A stretch of DNA of 64,000 nucleotides, from positions 92,658-156,657 of the forward strand of contig JAPKZQ010000030.1 of the NCBI GenBank assembly GCA_026393675.1. Reading direction: 5' to 3'. The DNA comes from Acidobacteriota bacterium. GTDB lineage: Bacteria; Acidobacteriota; Vicinamibacteria; Vicinamibacterales; JAKQTR01. The notes under the pieces were generated by a model. That model had not been told where the DNA came from and did no database searches. It saw only the letters and a program-made list of their open reading frames with translations. The translations under genes and the position numbers were made by a program. Positions 16,816 to 27,500 of the stretch are shown one piece after another. Within the stretch, counting starts at the first letter, position 1; the number at the start of each line of letters is the position of its first letter.

Positions 16816-18080
16816 TGCGCATCCTCATCGCGACCGACGCGTTTCCTCCTCACTGCGGCGGCAGCGGGTGGAGCACGTACGAGCTGGCGCGTGGATTGCG
16901 CCGGCATGGCCACGAACTGATCATCGTTCAGCCGCGTCCGGGACAGGCATCGAGCGGCACACGCGACTATGATGGCTTCGGGATCGAGGAGATGGCATGG
17001 GCCGCGCCGCGCGTGCCGTTTGTCAGGAATGTCTTCAAGAACGAGCGGCTGTGGGCGCAGCTCGCGGTGCGCATCCAGGAAGTGGCACGGGCGATCGGCG
17101 CCGACATTATCCACGCGCAACACGTCTTGACCGCTCCAGCCGCGGTGGAGGCCGGGCAGGCCTTGGGGATCCCGGTCGTCTGCACCGTGCGCGACTACTG
17201 GCCCGTCTGTTATTGGGGGACGCTCATCCACGATCCGCAGTCGGCCACACTCTGTCCGGCCTGTTCGGCGGGCATGATGACGCGGTGCGTGCGTCCACGC
17301 GCCGGAGCAGCCTGGCCAGCGGCCATTCCGTTCATCCCGTACATGCGGGGCAACCTCCGGCGAAAGCAGCAGTCCCTGGCACGCGCCGATGCGATTGTGG
17401 CCGTGAGTTCGACGATCGCACGGGATCTGGCGGACCGGTCCGACCTGTTGCGGCATGCCCGGATCGAGGTGGTGCCGAACCCGGTGGACATCACTGGCGT
17501 GCGCGCCGCGGCTGCCGGCACCACGGCGCCCCTTGAGGAGCCGTACGCCGTGTTTGTCGGCAAGCTCGAGGTGAACAAAGGCGCGGCTTTCCTGCTGCCG
17601 GCCGTCGAGCGTGCACGTCTGCCCTGGCCACTGGTGGTGGTTGGCGATGGCGCCTTGCGCGATCAGATGGAGGCTTCGGCCCGGCGGCTTGGGCGGGACG
17701 TGCGGTTCACCGGGTGGCTCGGGCGTGACGAGGCGCTGGCCTGGCTGGCGCACGCATCCCTGCTGGTGTTCCCGTCATACGGCCCGGAATCGTTGAGCCG
17801 CGTCCTGCTCGAATCGGCCTCTCTGGGTGTTCCGATGGCCGCCATGAACACCGGCGGCACGATCGATATCGTGCAGCACGAACAGACGGGGCTGTTGTCG
17901 TCGACGCCGGACGAACTGGGCGATCACGTGGCGCGGCTGGTGGCGGATCGGGCGCTGGCGGCGCGATTGGCCGCTCAGGCTCGCACCCACGTCGATCGGC
18001 ATTTCGAGGCGGCGTCGGTCGTCGCGCGCATCGAGGCGATCTACGCCGCGGTCGCCAAGCGAGGGACGGCGCATGCCTGA
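16815..18080 (+). CDS. GT-B glycosyltransferase (family 4-like)
   Basis: This 421-residue enzyme begins MRILIATDAFPPHCGGSGWS, the glycine-rich acceptor-side motif of GT4. It contains an unusual cysteine-containing insert (WPVCYWGTLIHD, LCPACSAGMM) between the two lobes, as in some transferases of this group. The donor lobe has EPYAVFVGKLEVNKGAAFLL and FPSYGPESLSRVLLESASLG. Stop and start codons interlock with both neighbours, so it is part of one translationally coupled operon. Confidence 0.92.
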   Translation: MRILIATDAFPPHCGGSGWSTYELARGLRRHGHELIIVQPRPGQASSGTRDYDGFGIEEMAWAAPRVPFVRNVFKNERLWAQLAVRIQEVARAIGADIIHAQHVLTAPAAVEAGQALGIPVVCTVRDYWPVCYWGTLIHDPQSATLCPACSAGMMTRCVRPRAGAAWPAAIPFIPYMRGNLRRKQQSLARADAIVAVSSTIARDLADRSDLLRHARIEVVPNPVDITGVRAAAAGTTAPLEEPYAVFVGKLEVNKGAAFLLPAVERARLPWPLVVVGDGALRDQMEASARRLGRDVRFTGWLGRDEALAWLAHASLLVFPSYGPESLSRVLLESASLGVPMAAMNTGGTIDIVQHEQTGLLSSTPDELGDHVARLVADRALAARLAAQARTHVDRHFEAASVVARIEAIYAAVAKRGTAHA

Positions 18081-19347
18081 CCGCACTGCCTTCCCGGCCG
18101 GCTTGAGACTCGCGATCATCGCGCGATCGGTGGCTCCGCTGCACGGCATCGGCGGCCTGGAGCGGCACGTCGGCGATCTGGTGCGGCACATGCTCGAACG
18201 AGACGTCGAGGTGACACTCATCACGCGCGGCGTCACTGACCCCGAACAACTCGCGAATCTGACCCACCCGCGTCTGGTCGTGCACGAGGTGCCGTATCGC
18301 ACGTTTCCGCTGGCCGGCCGCCGAGGTACGACCGTGCTGGATCGCTCGACGGCGTATCCGCTGTTCGGGTATCGCGCAGGACGCGTCGCGGCCAAGCTGG
18401 CTGAAGGTGGTCGCCTCGACCTGGTGTACGGACACGGCGCAAGCGCGCTCGGGTACGCGATGGTGCATCGACGCCGGCGGCACATGACGCCGCCCTTCGT
18501 CTTCAACCCGCATGGCCTCGAGGAATTCGGCGGCATCGATGGTACGTATGGCGGACACACCTTCAAGCGGATCGGATACGCTCCCCTGCGAGCCGCCGTG
18601 CGCCTCTGTGCCAGGACGGCCGAGCGCGTGATTGCGACGGATCGCGCCATTGAGCCCGCGATCGTGCGTCATCTCGGGATCGCCGAACAGAATATGCGCC
18701 TGGTCCCCAACGCGGTTGACCTGCGGCGTGCCGAGCAACTGGCGGGACCACAAGAGGGCGAACGGATCCGGGAGCACGATGGGATCGCCCGCGACGAGAC
18801 GATCCTCCTCAGCGTGGGCCGCCTCGAACACAACAAGGGCTTTCATGTGTTGGCCGACGCGCTGGCCACGATGGCAGACATCCCCTGGCGCTGGGTCCTG
18901 GTAGGCGACGGATCGTTCCGTCCGGTGATTGAACGGCGATTGCGTCACTCGGGGCTCATCGATCGGGTCATGCTCGTCGGGTCACAGGGTGAACCGGCGC
19001 TCCATGCGTGGTACGAAGCCGCCACGCTCTTTGTCCATCCCACGCTCTATGAGGGCAGTTCGATTGTGACCCTCGAGGCGATGGCGCACCGACGGGCCGT
19101 GGTCGCAAGCCATGCGGGCGGACTCCCGGACAAGGTGCGGGACGGTCACACCGGCTGGCTCGTGCCGCCAGGGGATCCCGGCGCGCTGGCCGCCGCGTTG
19201 CGCCGGGCGCTGGCGGAGCCGACGCGCCTTCCAGAAATGGGTCTCGCCGGACGAGCCCTGGTTGACGCAGAATTCTCCTGGACCGTTGTGACCGACCGCC
19301 TGCTGGCGGTCTTCTCGGAACTTCTCCAAGAGACGAGGACGTCGTGA
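18073..19347 (+). CDS. GT-B glycosyltransferase (family 4-like)
   Basis: This 424-residue GT4-type enzyme has LHGIGGLERHVGDLVRHMLE at the N-terminus. The donor lobe has ILLSVGRLEHNKGFHVLADA and HPTLYEGSSIVTLEAMAHRR. The last is the EGxS...E nucleotide-sugar pocket. It overlaps the preceding gene by 8 bp and the following one by 4 bp. Like its neighbours it is cytoplasmic or peripheral on the membrane. Sugar specificity cannot be read from the sequence. Confidence 0.92.
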   Translation: MPDRTAFPAGLRLAIIARSVAPLHGIGGLERHVGDLVRHMLERDVEVTLITRGVTDPEQLANLTHPRLVVHEVPYRTFPLAGRRGTTVLDRSTAYPLFGYRAGRVAAKLAEGGRLDLVYGHGASALGYAMVHRRRRHMTPPFVFNPHGLEEFGGIDGTYGGHTFKRIGYAPLRAAVRLCARTAERVIATDRAIEPAIVRHLGIAEQNMRLVPNAVDLRRAEQLAGPQEGERIREHDGIARDETILLSVGRLEHNKGFHVLADALATMADIPWRWVLVGDGSFRPVIERRLRHSGLIDRVMLVGSQGEPALHAWYEAATLFVHPTLYEGSSIVTLEAMAHRRAVVASHAGGLPDKVRDGHTGWLVPPGDPGALAAALRRALAEPTRLPEMGLAGRALVDAEFSWTVVTDRLLAVFSELLQETRTS

Positions 19348-20879
19348 CCGAACGAGAGTGGCGAGAATCGTCTGACATCAAGCCGTCCGTGCTGGTCCTG
19401 CTGGTGGTGGTGGGCATCGGGTTCACGCTCCGGTTGTGGAACATCAGCACCGGCGTGCCGTTTGCGGTCGGCATCGACGAACCCGCAATCATGTCGACCG
19501 TGGTGCGCATCCTGCAGTCCGGCGACTACAATCCGCACTTCTTCGAATACCCGACTGGCGTCGTCTACTTCCAGCTCGGCGTCGCGGTCGTCCAGTTTCT
19601 GACGGGCGCGATGCGCCACGCCTGGAACGCCGTGGAACAGGTCGGTATGGCCGATTTCTACCTGTGGGGTCGAGTCGCCACGGCCACGCTGGGCGCTGCC
19701 ACCATCGTTCTCGTGCACCAGGTCGGGATGCGCTGGGGGGCACGCCACGCGCTGTTCGCCGCGGGGCTCTTCGCGGTGATGCCGCTCCACGTGCGCGAAG
19801 CCCACTTTGCGCTGACCGATACGCCGCTCGTCTTCTGCGTCACGCTCACGTTGCTGCTGTCTCTGCGCGCGCTCGAGAAGCCCGGGACCCTCACCTTCGT
19901 CCTGGCCGGGGCCGCGGCCGGCCTCTCGGCTGGTGTGAAGTACAACGGCCTCTACGCGGCCATCATGCCGCTTTGTGCCGCGCTGATGGCCGGATCGACC
20001 AGAAAGCGCGCGGCCATCGACGTCGTGCTGGTGGTCGTGTCCTGTGTGGTCGCGTTTTTCGTGACGACGCCGTATGCCATTCTCGATCTGCCCCATTTCC
20101 TGAACGGGTTCGGTACGCAGACCCGGGCATTCGTGCCCAGGCAGCCTGGCGGCGATTCAACGGCCCTCATCTATGTCCAGCATCTGATCGCGAATCTCGG
20201 CTGGCCGGCCTTCCTGCTGGCACTCTACGGCCTGGGACTGAGCACGGTGCGCATGTTCCAGGGCCCGGGGCACGTGCGGTTTGTGTTGCTGGTGATCTTC
20301 CCCCTGGTCTTCTTCAACCTCATCACGGGTTGGAGTTTCCTGTTTGCGAGGTACGCGCTGCCGATCGTGCCGTTCATGTGCCTGTGGGCAGCCATCGCCA
20401 CGATTTCCGGCGTCAGTCTGCTGCGCCGGTTCGACATTCCGCGGGTCGTTCGCACGACACTCATCGTGGGACTGACCGTCGCGGCGCTGCTGCCACCATC
20501 GGTGAAGTCGGTGCGGTGGGTTCGCGACTTTGGCACGAAGACGACGCAGTCGCTGGCCTACGAGTGGATTATCCACAACGTGTGGTACCAGTCGAAGATG
20601 GTGTCGGAAGCCCGGGGATTGGATCTGCCTCCCGAGCGCTACAAGTTCAGCACGGTCAAGTCGCTGGCGGGCCGCGACCCGGCCGCGCTCCTCGCAGAGG
20701 GCACCGAATGGGTCGTGCTGTCGTCGGATGCGTGGGGCGGCGCGACGGAATCCGGTGGGGCGCCGCCGATGCCCGCAGCCTATGCGGGGCTGGCGGCTGC
20801 CGGCACCGAGGTCAAGGTCATCGAGCCGACGCCCGCGAACCCCGGGCCCGTCATCCGCATTCGCAAGCTGTCTCACTAG
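19344..20879 (+). CDS. GT39/ArnT-like membrane glycosyltransferase
   Basis: This 511-residue polytopic protein has about 11 hydrophobic spans. The first periplasmic loop carries VGIDEPAIMSTVVRIL, with the acidic pair used by GT-C enzymes of the PMT/ArnT type. Such enzymes move a sugar from a polyprenyl carrier to lipid A, protein or a growing glycan outside the membrane. It closes the operon. It has a GTG start overlapping the previous stop. Its 3' end faces the SurA-like gene across a strong inverted repeat. Confidence 0.85.
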   Translation: MTEREWRESSDIKPSVLVLLVVVGIGFTLRLWNISTGVPFAVGIDEPAIMSTVVRILQSGDYNPHFFEYPTGVVYFQLGVAVVQFLTGAMRHAWNAVEQVGMADFYLWGRVATATLGAATIVLVHQVGMRWGARHALFAAGLFAVMPLHVREAHFALTDTPLVFCVTLTLLLSLRALEKPGTLTFVLAGAAAGLSAGVKYNGLYAAIMPLCAALMAGSTRKRAAIDVVLVVVSCVVAFFVTTPYAILDLPHFLNGFGTQTRAFVPRQPGGDSTALIYVQHLIANLGWPAFLLALYGLGLSTVRMFQGPGHVRFVLLVIFPLVFFNLITGWSFLFARYALPIVPFMCLWAAIATISGVSLLRRFDIPRVVRTTLIVGLTVAALLPPSVKSVRWVRDFGTKTTQSLAYEWIIHNVWYQSKMVSEARGLDLPPERYKFSTVKSLAGRDPAALLAEGTEWVVLSSDAWGGATESGGAPPMPAAYAGLAAAGTEVKVIEPTPANPGPVIRIRKLSH

Positions 20880-20883
20880 AGAC

Positions 20884-20940
20884 GGTTTCATAACCTGCGT
20901 ACGGCAGCTAGAGCCGGCCGCAGGAACGGGTCATGAAACC
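20884..20940. terminator. inverted repeat, probable bidirectional terminator
   Basis: GGTTTCATAACC (20884-20895) and GGTCATGAAACC (20929-20940) are inverted copies with one mismatch. Inner CCTGC/GCAGG pairs extend the stem. It lies between two converging stop codons, which suits a terminator for both strands. Confidence 0.6.
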
Positions 20941-20951
20941 GGTAGCAGGAT

Positions 20952-21599
20952 TCAGCGGACCGGCAGGTACAATTCGTTCACGTCGGCCCTCCGGCGCAGA
21001 CGGGCCAGCCAGGCGTCGATGGCCTGGATGCGGCGACTTTCCTGCAGGCTTTCCTGCACGAGATCCCGGGCTTCCTCCAGCGTGAGCTGTCGGCCGTCTC
21101 GGGTGAATCGACCTCTGTTGGCCGAGTAGTACTGTCGCAGTTCCTCGTCTGTTCCGGGCAGCATCGACTCAAACCGCTGTCTCAGGTATTGCTGCACGCG
21201 CACGGTATCGCGCACGAACCGCTTCGCGCCATCTTCGTCGAGCCCGAGCGACGCCAGCGCCGAGGCAGCACCCTTTCCGCCGGCGAGCTTCTTGCGAATC
21301 TCTGAGAACGCGGGTTCGACGTGTGCCAGGTCAGGATCCGGCGTTTCGTAACGATTGACCTCGTCGAGCACCAGTTGTCGATCGACGAGCCACTGCATCG
21401 CGACGGCCACCGGATCGCGGGCATCGTGGGTATCGACCAGGCCGAACATGATGGCCGTGCGCGCATCGGACAGGGTGATCACGGATCCGGACACCACCGC
21501 GATGACGCGGTCGAGCAGTTCGCTCGCACGGACGCCCGCGACGCAGACCGCCAAGGCCAGCACAACCGCGAACACGCGCACGCGACGGCTCTTGTCCAT
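20952..21599 (-). CDS. SurA N-domain-like periplasmic protein
   Basis: The 215-residue product has a signal peptide (about 1-25: MDKSRRVRVFAVVLALAVCV). The segment LLDRVIAVVSGSVITLSDAR resembles the SurA/PrsA chaperone N-domain. It lacks any PpiC isomerase domain, so it is a chaperone-like module only. The ATG at 21597-21599 is used; the longer frame overlaps the omp85 gene. It follows omp85 by seven bases on the same strand, which fits escorting outer-membrane proteins to that complex. Confidence 0.78.
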   Translation of the reverse strand: MDKSRRVRVFAVVLALAVCVAGVRASELLDRVIAVVSGSVITLSDARTAIMFGLVDTHDARDPVAVAMQWLVDRQLVLDEVNRYETPDPDLAHVEPAFSEIRKKLAGGKGAASALASLGLDEDGAKRFVRDTVRVQQYLRQRFESMLPGTDEELRQYYSANRGRFTRDGRQLTLEEARDLVQESLQESRRIQAIDAWLARLRRRADVNELYLPVR

Positions 21600-21606
21600 C
21601 TCTACC

Positions 21607-24543
21607 CTAGAACGCCTGGCCGATGCTGATGTGCAGCGCCAGACGGCTCTCTGAATAGGTCCCAAACGACTGCAGCGTGCCCAGCTTGAATCCCAGATCC
21701 ACACGCAGAGGCCCTACCGGCGATTTGTACCGGAGGCCGAACCCGGCCGAGGTGCGCAAGTGCGTCACATTGAGGTCGGACACCTGGCTGAACACGTTGC
21801 CGACGTCGAGAAACGCCGCCACGCCCACATCCCTCCACACCGCCATCCGCAATTCGCTGTTCAGCACGACTTCCGCGTGACCGCCTATCGGCACACCGTC
21901 CCGGTCGAACGTATCGGGGCGACCGAGCCGATCGAGCTGGAACCCACGCACCGTCGTGTCGCCGCCGGCGAAGAATCGTTCGTTGGCTGGCAGATCACGC
22001 ACATTCTCGTACGTCGGCTGGCCGTCGGAGTTGAGCACGGGTTGGCCGCTGGCGTCGAGCACCTGAACACTGCGGCGAAAACCGGTTCCCAATCCGAGCC
22101 GGGCCCCGGCGGCAAAGACGATGCGCCGGCTGGTCGGCAGTTGCCGGTACATGAACGCCTGGCCGAACAGTTTCGCAAGCCCCACCTCGGATCCGATCTG
22201 CCGCAGCGCCAGGTCCCCACTGATGCTGACCAGATTCCCCTTGCCGGGATCCAGCCCATCGTCGCGTGTGTCGCGGACCGTGGATGCCGACAGGATCGAC
22301 AATCGCACCTGTGGGAACAGGCGGTCGATCAGTGGTCGGTCGATCGCGTTGATGCGATCGTCGAAGATCTCGTTGCGCTCGAAGGAGTACTGCCCGAGCA
22401 GGCTCCAGCCGCTCGCCAGGCGCCCACCGAGATCGATACGCGCCGAACGGCGCTTGTACCGGAAACTGGTACGACTGCCCTGCTCCAGCACGGCGGAGAC
22501 CTGCAGGTCGCCGCGGGTATTGAGGAACCGCGGTTCGCGGTACGAGCCGATGACGCGGTACTCGAGATTGGTCATCGTGATGGTGACCGGGGGCACCAAC
22601 GGGTTGCTCGCGTCGGTCGCCCCATGCCGCCTGAAGGACACCCGGCTGAAGAAGTTGACCGATCGGTTCTTGCCCCACAGATTCCGGCGCCCGATCTCGA
22701 AGAAGCCGCGGGGCGCGAATTCGTTGGTTTCGACTCTCTGAAACTCGACACCACCGCCATAGCCCAGCGTCATGGCCGGCGCCTCCTCGACCGTCACCAG
22801 CACGTCGCTCAGCTGTTCCTGTCCATGCTGCAATTCCGAAATCGTGACTCGCCGGAACAGACCGAGCGCCGCGAGCTTGCGCTGACTCTGCCTGACTTTC
22901 TCGTCGCCGAGCGGTTCGCCGGACCGAATCTCAAGCTCCCGCCTGATCGTCGCCTCGCTGACCCGTTGGTTGCCAACCACGAGGATCCGATCGACGATGA
23001 CTCTCGGCCCCTCCTGAATGACAAACCGGATGTGGACGTCAGCAAGGCCATCGGCGGGCGGCGGATCGACGCGCACATGGGCCCGTCTGAAACCCTGATT
23101 GAGGTACTCGGTTTCCAGACGGTCGCGGTCCGCGTCAATGGTGGGCTGGTAGTAGGGCATGCCCTCGCGCTGAGTCAGGATCGCGCGCAGGGCGGACTCG
23201 GGCAACTGGTCGCGTCCTGCAAAACTGATCGCGCGCACGGTCATCAGCGGGCCTTGGTTGATGGCGACCGTGATCGTGACGGCGCGTTCGCCCGCATCCG
23301 ATCCCGATATGATCGGATTGGCGATGATGCTGACGTCGGCATACCCTCGCTGCAAGTACGCCTTCTTCAGAGCCGCCAGGTCCGCATCGAGTTGCTCCTT
23401 CACAAACGGCTGACCCCGAACGATCCTGATGAGTGGCTTCAGCGCGCTCTCCGGCACCCCTTCGGTGCCCGTGATCACCACGTCCTCGGCCACGCGATAC
23501 AGCGGCCCACGCTTGACGTTGAATTCAACTTTCAGCCGATCGTTCGACTCGCTCACCGTGAACGGTGCTGACGCGTCGCGGTACCCGCGGGCCGTCAAGT
23601 ATTCCTTGATGCGCCCCTCCGAATCTTCGAGCAGATCCTGTTCGACCGACCCTTCGCGTTCGATCGGCACCAGGTCGGCGCGCACGGCCGGCGGCAGTTC
23701 GTCGCCGATGAACACGAGCGACACGAGCAGGCCACGTGTGACGGCGATCACCACATCCACCGCGTCCCGGTTGCTGTTGATGGTGGGGAGCGAGTCGGCC
23801 CTGGCCTGGAAGTAGCCTGCCCGCCGGAGGGCGGCGGCGTAGGCGTCGAGCCGGCGCTTCAAGGCGGCGGGTTCGTATTCGGATCCTTCCAGGAGATTCA
23901 GTTGCTTGCGCAGCGTGTCCACGACAGCGGCCGGGGACCCGCGGAATTCAAGTGTGCTGATCCGGGCCCTGGATCCTGCCGTGACATCGAAGATCAGATC
24001 TCCGGCGCCCGCCTCGACATCACCGAGGGGCACCGGACGCACCGCCGCTTGCAGGTACCCCTCGGTCGCGTAGAACTCCTCCAGCGTTCGTGCGATGTCG
24101 ATGCTGCGACCGACCGGCGGAGTCGCACCGAACCTGTCGGCGACCAGACCGCGCAAGGCGCTTTCTGGAAGGCCCAGCGAGCCCCGGAAGACGATGCCTC
24201 GCAGGTCGCGCAACGGGAGCAGCACGATATCCACGCGCACGCCGGCTCCATCGGCTGTGGCCTCGACCCGGACGTCGATGTACCGCCGCAGCCCCATGAT
24301 GTGCTGGATCGTGTCGCGGACGGCCTTCATCGAGAGCAGATCGCCGCGATGAATCTCGATCAGGCTGATCAGCTGTTCATCCTGAACGATGCGGCCGGCC
24401 GAGACGATGCGGAGATCGGACACGGGGCGGCCCACCCATGACGCCACGTCCTGCGCCACATCCTGCGCGGAGGCCGGCGACGCCAGCGCGACGCAGAGCA
24501 GGAGTACGAAGGCTGAGCCCCATCTGAGGCGGCGCGCCATCAC
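21607..24543 (-). CDS. Omp85-family outer-membrane assembly protein (BamA/TamA-type), about seven POTRA domains
   Basis: This 978-residue protein has a signal peptide (ends ASAQ, about 27). Seven POTRA-like units follow (about 41-110, 112-190, 193-270, 272-347, 349-433, 434-513, 515-590). A 16-strand-type barrel (about 591-978) carries the VRGF motif at 865-868 and ends in phenylalanine (HISIGQAF). E. coli BamA has five and TamA three POTRA domains. The gene overlaps tamB by four bases, so by position it is the TamA partner, but in size it is closer to BamA. It folds or inserts outer-membrane proteins. Confidence 0.92.
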   Translation of the reverse strand: MMARRLRWGSAFVLLLCVALASPASAQDVAQDVASWVGRPVSDLRIVSAGRIVQDEQLISLIEIHRGDLLSMKAVRDTIQHIMGLRRYIDVRVEATADGAGVRVDIVLLPLRDLRGIVFRGSLGLPESALRGLVADRFGATPPVGRSIDIARTLEEFYATEGYLQAAVRPVPLGDVEAGAGDLIFDVTAGSRARISTLEFRGSPAAVVDTLRKQLNLLEGSEYEPAALKRRLDAYAAALRRAGYFQARADSLPTINSNRDAVDVVIAVTRGLLVSLVFIGDELPPAVRADLVPIEREGSVEQDLLEDSEGRIKEYLTARGYRDASAPFTVSESNDRLKVEFNVKRGPLYRVAEDVVITGTEGVPESALKPLIRIVRGQPFVKEQLDADLAALKKAYLQRGYADVSIIANPIISGSDAGERAVTITVAINQGPLMTVRAISFAGRDQLPESALRAILTQREGMPYYQPTIDADRDRLETEYLNQGFRRAHVRVDPPPADGLADVHIRFVIQEGPRVIVDRILVVGNQRVSEATIRRELEIRSGEPLGDEKVRQSQRKLAALGLFRRVTISELQHGQEQLSDVLVTVEEAPAMTLGYGGGVEFQRVETNEFAPRGFFEIGRRNLWGKNRSVNFFSRVSFRRHGATDASNPLVPPVTITMTNLEYRVIGSYREPRFLNTRGDLQVSAVLEQGSRTSFRYKRRSARIDLGGRLASGWSLLGQYSFERNEIFDDRINAIDRPLIDRLFPQVRLSILSASTVRDTRDDGLDPGKGNLVSISGDLALRQIGSEVGLAKLFGQAFMYRQLPTSRRIVFAAGARLGLGTGFRRSVQVLDASGQPVLNSDGQPTYENVRDLPANERFFAGGDTTVRGFQLDRLGRPDTFDRDGVPIGGHAEVVLNSELRMAVWRDVGVAAFLDVGNVFSQVSDLNVTHLRTSAGFGLRYKSPVGPLRVDLGFKLGTLQSFGTYSESRLALHISIGQAF

Positions 24544-27500
24544 CGGAACACCCGGCGCACGCGCACATCAAGCGCGTAGGTCTTGTCTTCGTTCTGGGTG
24601 AGAATCCACGACAGCCGGTCCGACTGATCGTATTCCAACAGGATGATCTGGTCGCGCGCGGTCGACGACAGGCTGCGGGAGTACGTCACGTAGACACGGT
24701 CGGAGATGCGTTTGCCAATCGTCAGCCGCGCCCCGGCTGAGAAGTGCATCGACTGCTGGGAGGGATCCACCAGCATCGGCGAAATCTGGAACGTATCCAC
24801 CCCGAACGTCTGCTCGACGACTTTCTGGACGTTCGAGGAAATCGGGCTCGCCAGCAACCGGGTCGCCCGCGACACGCCGATCAACGTCTGCTGAGCGGAA
24901 TTCGGCGATTGCAGGGCCCGTAGTTCCGCATCCTGCGTCGATCGCGTATCGCCGAATACCAGCGACAGGATGTCAAGTTCGGGCAGCGGCGGATCCGACG
25001 ACAGTTCGTGGTCGATCCGTTGCAGGTTGCCGAACACCCTGAGCGTGACGCGGTAGGTCTGCCCTGGCGCCCGCGCCTGGGTCTCGGCCTCGACGTCAAA
25101 GTACGGATCAAACTTGCCGGGATTGACGAAATCGAACGTGCCCCGCGTCACCACGTAGCGGCGGCCCTCAAAAAACACGTCGCCATGTTCGACCTCGGCG
25201 CGGCCGAAGACGAGCGGCCGATCGAGCGTGCCGCGAAGCGTCAAGTCGGCGCTCGATGTAATCCGCGCCGCGTTGTTGTCGATCTCGAGCGACGATTTGG
25301 CCAGCAACTTGACATCGAATCGCAGTGGGAACCCCAGCCCGCCGGATGTCCCGGACGCGGGTGACGCCCCACCGACGGCCAATTCCAGCCCGCCCGCAAG
25401 GTCCATGCGTTTCGTATACGAGGCATGACGGACCGTGACGGTGCCGCTGAGCAGGGGGTCGTTGATGCTGCCGCGCAACGCCAGGTCGGCATCGACCAGC
25501 GACCGCAGGCCGGCCGGATATCGTAACTCCATCGATTCGCCGTTTGCCGTCACATCCAACTGGGATGGCCACAGCCCACGGAGCACGACGCGGCCGGCAA
25601 ATTTCACGTTTCCCCCACCGACCTTCGCCACGACCTCGTCAAACCGGATGCTGTTGTCGGCGAACGTGATTTTGCCGTTGAGGTTCTCGATGGCGTGCGG
25701 CAGGAACATGTGCCGAAGCCGCCCATTGTCGAGAATCGCGCTGCCACCGATCTGGGGGTGATCGATGTCTCCTGTCACATCGGCCGTGAGTGCGACGCGT
25801 CCCGATCCCCTGATGTTCCCGGAGAACAACTGCAGGATGCCAAGATTGGCATCACCCTCGGCGTGGACCCCGACCTGGCCTCGTCCGAGATCAACGGTCC
25901 CGGTAATACCGAGTTGTGTCTGGTCTCCCGTCAGCTTGAACTGGTGGATCCGAACCGTATTCTGATCCACACCGATGTCGATGACGCCATTGTTCCGGAG
26001 CGGGTAGTCGAACAGGCTCAGGTCGATTTTATCGATTGTGGCCCGCGCGACAATGCCGTCGAGTTTCCCGAGCGTGCCGCTGATGTTAACGGTGCCGCTG
26101 ACAATCGCCTTGGCAAACGGCGACAGGTTCGCCGCAAAGAGCCGCGCATAGGGATCGAGTGACGTATCGGTCACGCGCAGCGTGATGTCGCCCGGATAGC
26201 TCAAGCTTCGGCGGTTCACCGTGCCGACCATCGACGCCGCGAGCCTGGTCGAGCCTGCCTGGAACTCGAAGTTGACGTTGTCCCCGCGCATGCCGATCTT
26301 GCCGTTGACTTGGCCGATCCCTTCGTCCCCGATGTACAGATCGCGAATGCGGCCCGTGACGTCGAACTCGATGGTGGCGAACACACCGCTTCCGGCGGCC
26401 GAGAAGTCGAGCACGCCCGTCAACGGGGTCTTCGGGAAACTCAGCGCGTCAACTGTCTCGACGGGGATCTGGCGCCCATCCGCGTTAAACGAATACGTGC
26501 CGCCCCAGGTGATGTGCGCGGCGGCACGAATCAGCCCGGTCCCCTTCCGGATCTCGACGCCGTCGAATCGAACGCCCGTGCCTTCAAAGCGCACCGCGGC
26601 GGTGGCACTGGCGAGTTTTTCGCCGTACGCCTCGGCGGACGAAATGTCGACGCGGCCGAAGCCGAAGGGCTCCTTGTACGCGCCATACAGGTGGAATTCG
26701 CCCGAGAGCCCTCCCTCCAGCAGATACTCATCCAGGTCGAACGCATGACGCAGGTCCGGCAGCGGCCATTTGTCGGCCGTAACCCGGGCATTGAACTCCT
26801 CGCCACCGTCTGAACGGGGGAATCCGAGCGAGAAGCGGCCCTCGATGCGCATCTCGGCGTTGCCCTTGCGGAGAATCGCGTCGGCCACGTCGGCATAGGA
26901 GTTTTCAACCGTCACGTGGCCCTGGCCGGTGCCCCACTCGACATCCCAGGCGCGCATCCGCCGGCCAGCCATCGTGCCCTCGATCCGCGGCTTGGACACC
27001 GCATTCAGCAGAACGCCGTCAAATGTCCCCACCCCGCCGACTTCAGTCGGTCTGGTCTTCGAGCCAAACGCCGTCATGATGCCCACCAGCAGGCGATCAC
27101 TCTCCTGCCAGTCCGAACTGGTCACATGGAAAGGGATGATCGAACGCTGGCCGTATGCAGTCCGGCCCTTGAACTCGACGTAGGTCGTACTGCTTGCCAG
27201 GTGGCTCGGCGCAAGATCGATCCACTCCGGCCCAAACCCATAGTGGATCTCGCCGCCAAACGGCACATGGCCAAGCGGCGGAAACGGATCCCCGTACACA
27301 TGGGCGAACGAGGGCTCGGGCAACACGGCCGGAAGGGCCCGGCTCCGCAGCGTCACCCGGGGCGGCGGCTCAATGGTCACATCGCCGAAACCGGTATGAA
27401 GGGAATACCCGCCGATCGGCCACTCCAGCAGGTTCCGGCCCGTCGCGCGACCGGCCAGCCGAAGCCCGTCAAATTCCATGGCGTCGGAAAACTCCGCGAG

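Noticed and set aside
21760..23571. Plus-strand open frame opposite the Omp85 gene
   Set aside because: Antisense shadow with no recognisable domain.
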